A stretch of DNA of 64,000 bases from positions 1,240,001 to 1,304,000 of the forward strand of contig NZ_AP018341.1 of NCBI RefSeq assembly GCF_003574135.1. The letters are read 5' to 3'. A model generated the notes under the pieces. The model saw only the letters and a list, made by a program, of their open reading frames with translations. It searched no databases and was not told the DNA's origin. Origin of the DNA: a cyanobacterium endosymbiont of Rhopalodia gibberula. Lineage in GTDB: Bacteria > Cyanobacteriota > Cyanobacteriia > Cyanobacteriales > Microcystaceae. Positions 42,090 to 53,446 of the stretch are shown here, piece after piece. Position 1 is the stretch's first letter, and every line of letters starts with the position of its first letter. The position numbers and the translations under genes are program-made.

Positions 42090-42572
42090 ATGATAAACCT
42101 AACTTCCGAAAACACCACAAAAAGAAATCTTCCTGACGATTTTGTTAGTACCACTAGCACCCATCATGAAATGATTGAAACAGTAATTAGTAGCCTAGCA
42201 GAAAATGAGAGTGCGATGGTTTATCATGATGATCAAGGTTATCTTTAGAAGTTTCAATATGGAAGTATAGAAGTATATGTCCAGCTTACTGAGGAAACAG
42301 ATGATGATTTACTAACAGTTTGGGCAGCAGTATTGCAACTTCCTGCTGAAGATGGACAGGGGTTGATGCGAAAATTATTAACTATGAATTGGGAAGAAAC
42401 CTTAGAAACCAGATTTGGAATTATGAAGGATAAAATTGTTGTCTTAACCCAACGATCTGTGGCTGATTTATCCCCAGAAGAAGTTTCTCGTGCTATTACT
42501 TTATCGGCTACTATTGCTAATGACAATAATAAACTTTTACGAGAAAAATTTGGAGGACGTTCTATTGGTTAG
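42090..42572 (+). pseudogene. YbjN-family gene with a single nonsense codon
   Basis: From ATG at 42090 the frame reads MINLTSENTTKR and VISSLAENESAMVYHDDQGYL, then TAG at 42246-42248 (codon 53). It continues in the same frame KFQYGSIEVYVQLTEETDDDL through LPAEDGQGLMRKLLTMNWEETLETRFG to a normal end at 42572. TGG (Trp) to TAG is the simplest cause, since YLWKFQYG is expected. The full length would be 160 codons, as in cyanobacterial YbjN/type III chaperone-like proteins. An internal ATG (42333) could start a 79-residue C-terminal piece, but that would lack half the fold. Confidence 0.85.
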
Positions 42573-42691
42573 AATCTGCTTAAATCACAAAACATAGTCA
42601 AGCAAACTAACATTGGTTATACTGGAATTGTTATGTAAAATTATTAATATTAACGGACTAAAAACTTAATTTTTAAAATGCTTTAGTTTTT

Positions 42692-42785
42692 GATAGGTTG
42701 CTTGTTATTAACATTATCGGCAAATCAGACTCTATTGAGAACCGGTCAGTTTTACTGTCCTAGATTCGGTAGATAACTATTGTTT
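42692..42785. repeat. Dispersed repeat family 2, copy 1 (pairs with 56356-56448)
   Basis: TTGCTTGTTATTAACAT is identical to the other copy, and similarity continues through CAAA-C-GACT, GGTTC/CGGTC blocks and TTC-GTAGATA at the end. About 90 bases, same orientation, no reading frame. Confidence 0.65.
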
Positions 42786-44778
42786 TAGTGCTTGCTATTT
42801 TCATGGTGGGTAATATATAAAAGTCTTAAAAAGTGATAAAAATAATTAATATCCCCAGTCTGTACTACTTGAATGTATAAAACAAAATAATAGAAAGTCA
42901 ATCACAGTCTATACCTAAAAAACTCGAGAATTAAAGACTTAGATTACTCATAAATAATTAATTTATTTACCAAAATGGGGTAGAGGTTGTCGTGAAAGTT
43001 AGTAACATTCTCCACTAATGAAAATCCTGACAATTTTAAATAAAGACAGAAATGATGTACTTTTTTATATAAAAAAACAACTTGCCAACTACTCACTTGA
43101 CACTACTCAGTCTATTGAAAGAGTTAAGAGAGGAATGAAATCTGTTAATCAATACAGTATAATCATCTAAGGGTTATTTAAATATCAGTTATACTTATTG
43201 ACAATTTATAAATTTTCTGAGCAAGTTATAATGCCTTGTGCTTATAGAAAAACTCGCTCTTCTAATAGTAAATAGACAACTAAAGTATAATCATAAGCTT
43301 AAAAAAAAGTGTATCAATTTATAAACTAAAAAGACTTCATATAGCTTAATAATTGCAATCTCTGCTTCTATAACCTAATTATAATTATTGTTATCTACAT
43401 AAATACTAGACCCAGAAATCTTGAAAAGACTTAAATACATATTAATGTATGGATGAAAAAGATTATTTATATTTTTTATAAGTTCTCTCAATAATGAATT
43501 ATAAAGTACCGTAAAACTTACTTATTATTTACAACTATTTCAAGTTCCAAGTACTGTTTAGCAACAGATGTAACTGTTAGCTGTAAACAAATTATTTTTA
43601 CTATATTTAGTATGCTAAACTAATAATGGATGTTGTAAGAATTGAATGCAAACTTTTATTACTCAATAAAGGTTAAAAGTTCCTCTTAAATAAAGATAAG
43701 ACTATCCTCAATGTACAAGGACATAAGTAAATAAAGACTGTCAACTATAATTTAAGAAAATAAATTCTCCTCAAATTATCAGTATAATAATACTGTAACC
43801 GATTTTAACAAAAGAAATTATGAGCCAACTTCTGAAAAATATTTTATTTATACTAAATAAAATCAAGTAAATATAAACTACGAAAAGCTTTATTTATTTT
43901 TAAATAAAAACTATATTGCTACTTAACCTAGCTATTTCTGTTGTAAAATAAGTTTTTTTAGCTGAATTGATTTATAAATAAAAAAACATATTCTCATAAG
44001 TAAAATTCATGACATTAATTATTTTAATTTTTTTAAAATCAATTTTTATTGTACTTTTTGTTTAGTAACAATAATATATAATTGATCAATTTCTTGCTTA
44101 ATTATATATTAAAATATCTTCTGTGCTGTTAAAAAAATTAAAAAATAATTATACAACCATTTTATGAGTAAATATATTAAATATAACTTCTAAATCTTTC
44201 TTGAGATAAACATATTAACTAACTATAATTTAATTATAAAAGCTACACTAAATAAATTAAGTAATAAACAATAGTAAAATATTTTTATGGCTTGCCTGTC
44301 AATCTAATTAAATAAAAAAAATTTAAATATCGTAATTATAGACGTCAAAATCGAGGTAAATTTTATCTTGTGTTGATATCATTTTTTATTTGTTTTTTGA
44401 TGTCTATCGTTAGTTTTTTTTGCTACAAAAACAATTAATATATTTTTAATAGTTAGAACATTATCTGAATATTAAATAAGCACTCTATTTATCATGATAA
44501 ATTTAGATGGTCTCAATCTATTTTTTTTTAAAAATTAAAAACTTACTCTAAATTAATTATGATAAATATCCATAATATACAGAATAGATAGTTATTAACT
44601 ATCTATATCTATTTCTGACTTTACAAATTTATATTGACAGTCATTTTTGATATAACCTTTTAAGAGATTAATTAATACCATATTAGTGTCAATAATAACA
44701 CTAAATATTTAATTTTTTTCATAAAATTAAATTACTAAAAATACACAGTTTTTACTTTAACAAATTGATTAATTAATC

Positions 44779-44806
44779 AAAGTCTAATTCTAAATTAGAC
44801 TTTTAA
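44779..44806 (+). terminator. Orphan terminator-like hairpin
   Basis: AAAGTCTAATT pairs with AATTAGACTTT around CTA, then TTTT. No gene is nearby on either strand. Confidence 0.5.
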
Positions 44807-45361
44807 AAAAATATAAATAACCCTAGACAAATAATTATAAATAATAGCTTTTATATATAAACTTAAATCTATTGTTTTGCAACAAAAGCAGATTTTTTTA
44901 AAAAAATACAAAGAAATAAATTTATATAGATATTTACATTGACAAGCCCAAAGTTAAGCTAAGATTTCTTTTTAAAAGATAATGGACTATTAAGTTCTTA
45001 GAGTAAAATGGAACTGTTCAGAATGCTAAAAGCGGAAAACGGAAAGTGTATTTAAGCTTTTTATCAGACATTTTTCTTTATACATCTATTTTACTAAAAA
45101 GTTGGTTAAAATAATAGAGAGGATATTTAAGTTACAATTAATATCTTTAATGATTAATCCTTTTAGACAAGTCCGACTCTAAATAAGTTTAGAATTACGG
45201 TAATTTAGTCCAAAGTTTAGACTAGAGCTAATACTTTTACCTTAGTGTTACACCATAATTGTTAGACCATGAGCTATTATCTATAAATTGAGGGTTAACC
45301 GTCAAACCAAAGAAAACTTTATTGTATTCTGGCTATCCCCCGGAAGCCAAAATTCCAACTT

Positions 45362-46321
45362 ATGGACACAATGACTAGCGATAAAATCCGATTACGTAAC
45401 GAATTTATTAATACACAGGTCATCACTCGCAATACAGGTAAAAAGTTAGGTGTTGTCAAGGAAGTCTTAGTGGATATAGACCAACGAGAAGTAGTCGCCC
45501 TAGGATTACGAGACAATGTGCTTTCATTTTCGGGAATGCCCCGATATATGTATCTTTCTAGTAGTCATCAGATCGGGGATGTTGTCCTGGTCGAAGATGA
45601 GGACGTGATTAAAACTGTCGATATTGATGCTCACTCTCCTGTTGTCAATTGCGAAGTAATCACTGAAACAGGAGAACCGTTAGGGCGAGTTCGGGACTTC
45701 GAGTTTAATCTTGAAACCGGGAAAGTGTCCTCTATTATTATTGCTTCTCTAGGACTGCCGCAAATTCCTGACCGGTTGATTAGTACTTACGAACTCTCTA
45801 TTGAACAAGTAATCAGTAGTGGTCCTAATCGTCTAATTGTTTTTGAAGGGGCAGAAGAGCAATTAGTTCAAGTAACAATAGGAGTATTAGAACGGTTAGG
45901 TATTGGCCGTCCTCCCTGGGAAAAAGAGGAAGAAGATATCTACTATCCTCCCACCACTCGACCTGAAAACCAACTTGGAACCGGAATTCCCGTGCGGGCT
46001 CATGCTCCTTTCCAAGAACGACAGTCAGTAACGGAAGAACGGTGGGATGAAGATACTTGGGAACAGCCCATTGCTACTTCTCCTCCACAAAGACAGACTG
46101 AATCTATCTGCTACGAAGAATTAGAAGAGGATAATTGGGGGGAAATCAAGGCAGAACGGACGGCTAGTTACGAACCACCTCGGCAAGAAAGAGAGCATGA
46201 ATACGATGAAGTTCGGAGGGATGTTTGGGATGATGATGTTGAACTCGAACCTTATAACCCTCCTCGCGTCAACATTCCTCAAAAGCAGAAACAACCTAAA
46301 TACCACGAAGAAGAGGCTTAA
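45362..46321 (+). CDS. Tandem PRC-barrel protein with acidic Trp-rich tail
   Basis: 319-aa soluble protein. Two PRC-barrel-like units cover about residues 8-88 (FINTQVITRNTGKKLGVVKEVLVDIDQREVVALGL) and 92-175 (CEVITETGEPLGRVRDFEFNLETGKVSSIIIASLGL). The last 130 residues are low complexity, with repeated acidic Trp motifs: ERWDEDTWEQ, EEDNWGEI and RRDVWDDDV, interspersed with Pro. PRC barrels mediate assembly, in RimM and photosynthetic reaction centres. The role of this cyanobacterial form is not known to me. ATG start (a second ATG is at codon 4). It is followed by the oxidoreductase gene on the same strand 166 bases later. Confidence 0.85.
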   Translation: MDTMTSDKIRLRNEFINTQVITRNTGKKLGVVKEVLVDIDQREVVALGLRDNVLSFSGMPRYMYLSSSHQIGDVVLVEDEDVIKTVDIDAHSPVVNCEVITETGEPLGRVRDFEFNLETGKVSSIIIASLGLPQIPDRLISTYELSIEQVISSGPNRLIVFEGAEEQLVQVTIGVLERLGIGRPPWEKEEEDIYYPPTTRPENQLGTGIPVRAHAPFQERQSVTEERWDEDTWEQPIATSPPQRQTESICYEELEEDNWGEIKAERTASYEPPRQEREHEYDEVRRDVWDDDVELEPYNPPRVNIPQKQKQPKYHEEEA

Positions 46322-46487
46322 GAAGGGTCGAAAGTCAGTAGAGGATCGCCAAACTTATCTATCACTGTTGAAATTCTTTACATTTTAACAAACTGTGCTA
46401 GTATCTTTGGTGATCGACTGAAGAATTAAAATTTTTTGTTCTGAAATCTATTTTAAGTCAAAACTTGGTGTAGGAGTGTCCAGGAGA

Positions 46488-47558
46488 ATGTCAGACGCAC
46501 AATTGACCCGAAAAAGACCACGAGATCCCTTTGCTCCCATTCGCATCGGTGTAATTGGGGTAGGCAATATGGGTCAACACCATACTCGTATTTTTAGCTT
46601 GCTCAAAGATGTAGAATTTGTCGGTGTTTCCGATGTCAACGTTGAACGAGGTTTAGATACCGCTAGTAAATATCGAGTTCGTTTTTTTGAAAATTATCAT
46701 GACTTACTGCCCCATGTTGATGCTGTCTGTATTGCCGTACCGACACGGTTGCATCACTCAGTAGGAATGGACTGTCTCAAAGCTGGGGTTCATCCCCTTA
46801 TTGAAAAACCCATTGCGGCAAGTATTGCTGAAGCTGAATCATTAGTCAATGCGGCAGCTGAATCTAATAGAATTCTGCAAGTGGGACATATAGAACGATT
46901 TAACCCTGCCTTCCAAGAGTTAAGTAAAGTTCTCAAAACTGAGGAGTTACTAGCCCTAGAAGCCCATCGTATGAGTCCTTATTCTCAACGGGCTAACGAT
47001 GTTTCTGTAGTCTTGGATTTGATGATCCACGACATTGACTTGTTACTTGAGCTGGTGGGTGATCGGGTGGTTAAACTGACCGCTAGTGGTAGCCGTGCAG
47101 CAGATTCAGGATATCTCGATTATGTTACCGCAACCTTAGGATTTGCTAATGGCATTGTCGCTACCTTGACTGCTAGCAAAGTGACCCACCGCAAAATTCG
47201 CCGTCTAGTAGCACATTGTGAAAACAGCTTAACAGAAGCGGATTTTCTGAACAATGAAATCCTAATCCATCGTCAAACCACTGCTAATTACACTAGTGAT
47301 TACGGTCAGGTTCTTTATCGTCAAGATGGGCTTATCGAAAAAGTCTACACCAGCAATATCGAACCTCTCCATGCAGAGTTAGAACATTTTGTTCACTGTG
47401 TCAGAGGCGGTGATCAACCTTCTGTGGGGGGAGAACAGGCTCTCAAGGCTTTGCGCCTGGCAAGTTTAATTGAACAGATAGCCCTTGATGGTCAAATGTG
47501 GCAACAATCTGATCAAATATACCAAGAGTTAAATCATTTAGGAATTAGTGTTTCTTAA
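46488..47558 (+). CDS. Gfo/Idh/MocA-family oxidoreductase
   Basis: About 356-aa NAD(P)-dependent sugar dehydrogenase-like enzyme. The Rossmann start is IRIGVIGVGNMGQHHTRIF, the EKPIA motif that carries the catalytic Lys is present, and LQVGHIERFNPAF follows. The C-terminal domain is complete with MIHDIDLLLELV. The frame can start at GTG 46476, but ATG 46488 has TAGGAG in good position and gives the family start, so I prefer it. Substrate unknown; relatives act on myo-inositol, UDP-sugars or biliverdin. Cyanobacterial members of this length are often annotated only as Gfo/Idh/MocA. Confidence 0.9.
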   Translation: MSDAQLTRKRPRDPFAPIRIGVIGVGNMGQHHTRIFSLLKDVEFVGVSDVNVERGLDTASKYRVRFFENYHDLLPHVDAVCIAVPTRLHHSVGMDCLKAGVHPLIEKPIAASIAEAESLVNAAAESNRILQVGHIERFNPAFQELSKVLKTEELLALEAHRMSPYSQRANDVSVVLDLMIHDIDLLLELVGDRVVKLTASGSRAADSGYLDYVTATLGFANGIVATLTASKVTHRKIRRLVAHCENSLTEADFLNNEILIHRQTTANYTSDYGQVLYRQDGLIEKVYTSNIEPLHAELEHFVHCVRGGDQPSVGGEQALKALRLASLIEQIALDGQMWQQSDQIYQELNHLGISVS

Positions 47559-47578
47559 ATTAGAATCAAGTCACTCAG

Positions 47579-47604
47579 TAGGGGTCAACAATTGTTAACT
47601 CCTA
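47579..47604 (+). terminator. Hairpin after the oxidoreductase gene
   Basis: TAGGGGTCAACA pairs with TGTTAACTCCTA (one mismatch, one G-U pair) 21 bases after the stop. The convergent MAPEG gene ends 57 bases further on, so it may serve both. Confidence 0.6.
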
Positions 47605-47660
47605 CATCAGTCTCTTTGCTAAGACTTTTACGTTACCGTACCTCATAAGAAATACAGTTA

Positions 47661-48077
47661 TTAAACTGTCGATTGAATTTTAAGAAAACTCAAAACAAAT
47701 AAACAATAAGTGCACAGTTGTCCTGTAGCAAACATCAGTGATCTCCCCAGAGGCAAATTTACAATGTAAAAAAAAGAATACAATAAACGTGCTACCACAA
47801 ACGTAATGGCCGCATAACTGGCTAAAGCTGAATCTACTCCCGTTATATAAGCCATTAATGCTGCACTGGTATAAATCATAAAAGTTTCGAAAGCATTCTG
47901 ATGAGCCCAGGTAGCTCGTTGACCATAGGGAGGCAATTTCTCGAGCATAGCACGGGGAGTAAAGCGATTATATCCAATTTGGAAGCGGGCATATCCCAGC
48001 GCCAAAAAGGGAAGATAAATCAAGATTGACGTGACGAAAATCGAATACAAAACAATGGCACCAACTGACCAATTCAT
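47661..48077 (-). CDS. MAPEG-family membrane protein
   Basis: 138-aa integral membrane protein with four hydrophobic helices. It carries the MAPEG pattern: AMLEKLPPYGQRATWAHQNAFETFMIY (E-R/N-x-x-N-x-x-E-like) and ARLLYSFFYIVNLPLGRSLMF. Related proteins are glutathione transferases or leukotriene synthases in the membrane. The substrate in cyanobacteria is unknown. ATG start. Converges with the oxidoreductase gene and diverges from the 45-aa protein gene. Confidence 0.88.
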   Translation of the reverse strand: MNWSVGAIVLYSIFVTSILIYLPFLALGYARFQIGYNRFTPRAMLEKLPPYGQRATWAHQNAFETFMIYTSAALMAYITGVDSALASYAAITFVVARLLYSFFYIVNLPLGRSLMFATGQLCTYCLFVLSFLKIQSTV

Positions 48078-48240
48078 AAATTCCTCGGAGTTTTGTTTAA
48101 TTAATATATCCTGTTGTATAACCGTTTCGAGAAGATCTTTGTCATAATTTCTTAGCCCACTCTAGTCAAATCTTCGCTAACCTATTAGGGGTGGAGTTAC
48201 TTTTCCAACCCGTTCAATTTTAAGCCAGGAGCCAAGTTCA

Positions 48241-48378
48241 ATGTCAGACCTTAATCGCGGCATTATGAAGTTCGACGGAGCTGATAAGCCCGTTCTCGTT
48301 GCCATTTCTAGCTTCTTAGTTCTTGGAGCAATTATAGGATTAATTGTTTGGGCGTTCAAAGTCGCCTATATTGCTTAA
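48241..48378 (+). CDS. 45-aa single-span membrane protein
   Basis: Short frame with an ATG preceded by CCAGGAG at good distance. It encodes MSDLNRGIMKFDGADKP, a hydrophobic helix of about 23 residues (VLVAISSFLVLGAIIGLIVWAF) and a short tail KVAYIA. The base composition is richer in GC than nearby intergenic DNA and third positions look coding, so I consider it real. Size and layout resemble small accessory subunits of thylakoid complexes (photosystem II, NDH-1, cytochrome b6f types), but I cannot name it. It diverges from the MAPEG gene and precedes the CNNM gene by 60 bases. Confidence 0.75.
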   Translation: MSDLNRGIMKFDGADKPVLVAISSFLVLGAIIGLIVWAFKVAYIA

Positions 48379-48396
48379 ATTAACCTAAATTAATGA

Positions 48397-49563
<1,167 letters not shown>

Positions 49564-49631
49564 ATAAACTTTCTCAGAAAAAATTGCATATTGAAAACAG
49601 CTGTGCTATGATAGTTGACCGTGGTACAAGT

Positions 49632-49716
49632 GGGTCGATGCCCGAGTGGTTAATGGGGGCGGACTGTAAATCCGCTGGCTATGCCTACGCTGGTTCAAAT
49701 CCAGCTCGGCCCACCA
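49632..49716 (+). tRNA. tRNA-Tyr (GTA)
   Basis: 85-base tRNA with a long variable arm. The acceptor stem GGGTCGA/TCGGCCC has one G-U pair, the anticodon stem GCGGA/TCCGC holds CTGTAAA with anticodon GTA at 49666-49668, and the T arm contains GGTTCAAATCC. The 3' CCA is encoded. Confidence 0.97.
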
Positions 49717-49795
49717 CAATAACTTTTAGGGATCTTCATTCTATACAAATCCTATATAGAATAAGAAGTAGAAGTTTTTTAGTGACCTAGATATC

Positions 49796-49867
49796 GCCTT
49801 TGTAGCTCAGTGGTAGAGCACACCCTTGGTAAGGGTGAGGTCACGAGTTCAATCCTCGTCAAAGGCT
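49796..49867 (+). tRNA. tRNA-Thr (GGT)
   Basis: 72-base cloverleaf. The acceptor stem GCCTTTG/CAAAGGC pairs fully, the D arm is GCTCAGTGGTAGAGC, the anticodon loop CTTGGTA gives GGT, and the T arm CGAGTTCAATCCTCG is intact. The 3' CCA is not encoded. It lies 79 bases after tRNA-Tyr, in the tRNA-Tyr/tRNA-Thr order that is common in bacteria. Confidence 0.97.
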
Positions 49868-50031
49868 CTTAAACTATTTCAAATCCAGTAATCTTTCCAA
49901 GAGAAGAGTTGTGTTTTTAGAAAATTTATGGTGATGTAAAAAAAATATTACTATTTTCGATAATTCTAAGGTTGGAGTAGATATTATTGCTTAATCTTGT
50001 TCTCTTGTTAAGATAAAACAATAATAAAAAA

Positions 50032-50256
50032 TTATTGTTCTCGATTGAGACTTTGCTGTTTAAATAAATAAGGAATAAAAATCAGGAAATAAAACCACCA
50101 CATCAGAATGAACAGCGAGGTCATAGCCGTCAGCCAAATTCTGTGAAATAGTAACCAACTTCCAATAATTACCCCTGTTCCTGTCAAAAGAACTGTCCAG
50201 GGTTGACACCACCAAGGCTTATATTTCCAAATATCGGTTGTAGGAGGGATTGACAT
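50032..50256 (-). CDS. DUF6737-type small membrane protein
   Basis: 74-aa protein with the conserved N-terminal block IWKYKPWWCQPWTVLLTGTG and two hydrophobic segments (VLLTGTGVIIGSWLLF and LTAMTSLFILMWWFYFLIFIP). The pattern matches a small cyanobacterial family catalogued as DUF6737; function unknown. The frame opens with TTG two codons upstream, but the ATG at 50256 is more likely the start. It is alone, facing the tRNA pair. Confidence 0.75.
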   Translation of the reverse strand: MSIPPTTDIWKYKPWWCQPWTVLLTGTGVIIGSWLLFHRIWLTAMTSLFILMWWFYFLIFIPYLFKQQSLNREQ

Positions 50257-50262
50257 AAACAA

Positions 50263-50868
50263 AATCTAGACAAAAGTTGCGTATAGATTCAATTCTACGT
50301 CATAATGTGTGCAATGGAATCCGACTCTAACGTTATTTTATATGACCGCTGTTCGACTACACCATTACCTTCAGTTATAACTTTTATATCTACATTTCAG
50401 TGTCATCACTTCACCAATTTTAAGAGTAACAGCAAAACAATAATATCTAAAGTAGTCATTAAATCTACTAGGCATAAACTTATAGGTCTTTTATAGACTG
50501 ACAGAAAAAATGATAGTTGGTACTAAAGTGATAGTTACTAGCAGCAGAGAGAAAGATGAGCCCTAATACTGAGAAATTAACTGAAAATTAAGAGTGATGG
50601 TCTATCAATCTCTTTAAAAACAAGGACAGCGTTACTACCAGCCTTGAGATAGCCGACCAATGTATCCCCCAAGGAGACACTTTCATAAGTAAAAAGTAGT
50701 AATAATACCCATGTTGTATTAAAATCTCTTTTTAGACAAAAAATAATATCAAAATATCAAGTTATTTGGGATAAGATTGTATAGCAAAATTGGACAATCA
50801 CTCAACTATGCTCAACCTAGACTATTTTAAAATAGTTGGCAATTCTTAGAAGTAGTTATTTTTGGTAG
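50263..50868. other. Gene-free stretch
   Basis: No intact gene. A 63-codon plus-strand frame (50305-50496) shows no coding character. Near 50590-50690 GC rises slightly, but I could not read a protein. Confidence 0.5.
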
Positions 50869-50877
50869 TTGGATTTA

Positions 50878-51393
50878 ATGTTATCAAATCAACCTAGTAT
50901 TAGCTATTATCAACAAGCAACTCAACTTTTTATTGAGATTTATATTCGACCGCCAACCAAGTTTATTATTGAAAACTATTCGAGATTGTTACCAACGTGT
51001 AAATTTTATCCTCAAACAATAGTCATTATTTTATTAGAAGCTGAAATGTATCTTGAAAAAACTAATCAACAAGTTCAGCAAGAAAAACAGCGATTAAAAA
51101 AAGAATTCTTAAACTTAGGAGAGGATATTCAATCAGTTGCTAAAAGTAAAAAATGGTTAATTGAAATTATAGATCCTCAAAATGGAAAGCCAATTAATTC
51201 TGCCTCAGGTGAAATTACTTTTGATATTGTATCCGTTGTTCATGAATTATTAGATTTAAGGATTGATGATACCAATAATGGCTGTAAACTTTTAAATCAT
51301 CCACTCAAAAAAACAGCAATTTATCCTAATCTTTTATTATCTGATGTCGACAGTAAACAGATGAATTATCTCATTGAAGAAGCCTTGAGTTAA
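50878..51393 (+). CDS. MMADHC-like (homocystinuria type D) protein
   Basis: 171-aa soluble protein. Blocks such as EKQRLKKEFLNLGEDI, EIIDPQNGKPINSASGEITFD and CKLLNHPLKKTAIYPNLLLSD follow the pattern of cyanobacterial proteins annotated as methylmalonic aciduria and homocystinuria type D protein. The human namesake handles cobalamin; the bacterial function is not established. The ATG at 50878 is preferred over a TTG three codons earlier. Full length, with acidic C-terminus. It faces hpnJ convergently, with a GC-rich hairpin-like spacer between them. Confidence 0.62.
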   Translation: MLSNQPSISYYQQATQLFIEIYIRPPTKFIIENYSRLLPTCKFYPQTIVIILLEAEMYLEKTNQQVQQEKQRLKKEFLNLGEDIQSVAKSKKWLIEIIDPQNGKPINSASGEITFDIVSVVHELLDLRIDDTNNGCKLLNHPLKKTAIYPNLLLSDVDSKQMNYLIEEALS

Positions 51394-51550
51394 TTCGGAT
51401 AAAGTATGAATTTATTGTTCATTATTCATGATTTTTTTATTATCAATTAGAATAATAAGTCTTGTAGAACTAAAAGAAAGACGCGCTCACTGGAAGCACG
51501 CCCTTTGCTATTAATCGCACATTACTTTTAATTAAAAGCCCTAAGATTAA

Positions 51551-52990
51551 TTAAGAAGCGTTAACTAAAGTTCGGTTATGACGTTCATTTAAATAAGCCA
51601 TAAATTCCCGTCCTTCTCGTAAACGACGCACTAACATCTGGGGATCAACTAACATTTCTTTAACGATAGGAATAATTGCCCCAGGACGGAAATAAAAGCG
51701 ACGATACATCTGTTCAACCGCATTTTCAATTTCTGCTGCTGATAGATTAGGATATTGCAACGTAGACATTTGAATGCCAGAAGTTGCTACTAAATTTCCA
51801 TTGGTAAACCAACCATTATCTAAAGCTTGTTGATATAATTCCGTCCCGGGATAGGGCGAAGCGATAGACACTTGAATGGTGTGGGGACTCACCTCACAAG
51901 CAAAGCGAATAGTATCTTCAATGGTTTCCCTGCTTTCATTGGGTAAACCGATAATAAACGCCCCGTGAACCTTGATCCCAAGTTTATTGCAGTTAGCCAT
52001 AAACTTACGAGCGACTTCAAGTTTAATACCTTTTTTGACTCCATCAAGTATTTTTTGATTCCCTGATTCAAAACCTACTAGAAGTAGTCTTAATCCATTG
52101 CTTCGCAGAGTTTTTAAAGTATCGTAATCTAAGTTTGCACGGGCATTACAACTCCAAGTTAGTTTTAGTTCTTTGAGATATTTACTAATAGCAATAACCC
52201 GTTGTTTATCAATGGTAAAAGTATCATCATCAAAGAAATATTCCCGAACATAATTTCCCCAAAGGGATTTTGCCAACGCCATTTCTTTTCCTACCGCTTC
52301 AGGACTTTTTGCACGATATTGATGTCCTCCGATAGTTTGGGGCCACAGACAAAATGTACATTTTGCGGGACAACCACGACCTGTGTACAAAGAAACGTAG
52401 GGATTAAGTAGATAACCAATAAAATAGTTGCGAATATCAAGATTATCTGCATAAACAGGGAAAACACTGGGCATCGAATCCCAATCGTGAATTAATTCCC
52501 GTTCTTCAGTATGTTTAATATTTCCTTGTTGATCACGGTAACTTAGTCCTTTAATCTGCTCGTAGGGCTTTCCTTCGGCCAATTCCTGACAAGAGTAATC
52601 AAATTCATTGCGACAAACAAAATCAAGAATTGGATTTTCTTCTAGAGTTTTGGTCGGTAAAACCGCCACATGTGCTCCTAATAAACCAATCTGAGTATCA
52701 GGATTTTGGGCTTTAATAGCCTGAGCGCATTTTACGTCATTAAAAAGAGTGGGGGTACTGGTATACATAATGACCAGTTCATAGTCTTTCGCAATTTTAA
52801 GAACATCCTCCACCGTTTGATAATGAGCAGGAGCATCTATCAGTTTACTCCCAGGAACTAATGCTGCTGGTTGTGCCAACCAAGTCGGATACCAAAAAGA
52901 GGTAATTTCACGTTTTGCCTGATATCTTGCTCCTGCACCTCCATCAAAACCATCAAAGGAAGGGGGACTCAGAAAGAGAGTCTTTTTCAT
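51551..52990 (-). CDS. hpnJ: Hopanoid-associated radical SAM protein HpnJ
   Basis: 479-aa B12-binding-type radical-SAM enzyme. The N-terminal cobalamin-binding-like domain (residues 1-180) opens with TLFLSPPSFDGFDGGAGARY and has FVCRNEFDYSCQELAEGKP. The radical-SAM core has the cluster motif CPAKCTFC in LYTGRGCPAKCTFCLWPQT, the hallmark of HpnJ. HpnJ acts late in hopanoid side-chain synthesis, making the bacteriohopane cyclitol ether group. No other hpn gene or shc is in this window. ATG start with GAGGAAAC upstream. Intact, so modified hopanoids are probably still made. Confidence 0.88.
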   Translation of the reverse strand: MKKTLFLSPPSFDGFDGGAGARYQAKREITSFWYPTWLAQPAALVPGSKLIDAPAHYQTVEDVLKIAKDYELVIMYTSTPTLFNDVKCAQAIKAQNPDTQIGLLGAHVAVLPTKTLEENPILDFVCRNEFDYSCQELAEGKPYEQIKGLSYRDQQGNIKHTEERELIHDWDSMPSVFPVYADNLDIRNYFIGYLLNPYVSLYTGRGCPAKCTFCLWPQTIGGHQYRAKSPEAVGKEMALAKSLWGNYVREYFFDDDTFTIDKQRVIAISKYLKELKLTWSCNARANLDYDTLKTLRSNGLRLLLVGFESGNQKILDGVKKGIKLEVARKFMANCNKLGIKVHGAFIIGLPNESRETIEDTIRFACEVSPHTIQVSIASPYPGTELYQQALDNGWFTNGNLVATSGIQMSTLQYPNLSAAEIENAVEQMYRRFYFRPGAIIPIVKEMLVDPQMLVRRLREGREFMAYLNERHNRTLVNAS

Positions 52991-53446
52991 TGTGTTTCCT
53001 CACACTACCACTGATTAATTATCAATATAATCTAATAATTCTAGTCAATATCAACGATAAAAGGTTCCTAAAACTGAAGACATATCTCTCCTAATGCACT
53101 GCAGTCAGTGGTTAGACATAAATAAACATCACCACTCTAGCATATGTTAAAGCTTTAAAAGTTACAGCTTTAAAAGCAACTACTATAAACGGATACCGAA
53201 GTGTATCAAAGGAGTTAGCAATAAAAACTCTGATTAACTAAAAACTAAATAAAAAAATCTTAACTTTATTTAACTAGGTTATAAATAAGTGTCAAATTTA
53301 CGCTAGCTAATTAACTTTTTAAGACCTTTATTACTTTTGAGCTTTATTTAAGCTTTTAAGTTAGAGAATTTTCTGAAATTTTTAGGATGAGTTGACAGCT
53401 TACTTACCTAACTTAGGAATTTTTAATACAGTACTGCTTGTTTATA

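Larger units (their letters stand above)
42573..45361. other. AT-rich gene-free stretch, 2.8 kb
   Basis: Contains one copy of a dispersed repeat (42692-42785) and a terminator-like hairpin at 44779-44806. Otherwise I see no coding frame or recognisable relic. Confidence 0.65.

Noticed and set aside
48177-48359. 60-aa minus-strand frame opposite the 45-aa membrane protein
   Set aside because: The plus-strand frame has a ribosome site and a clean membrane helix; the opposite frame is its shadow.
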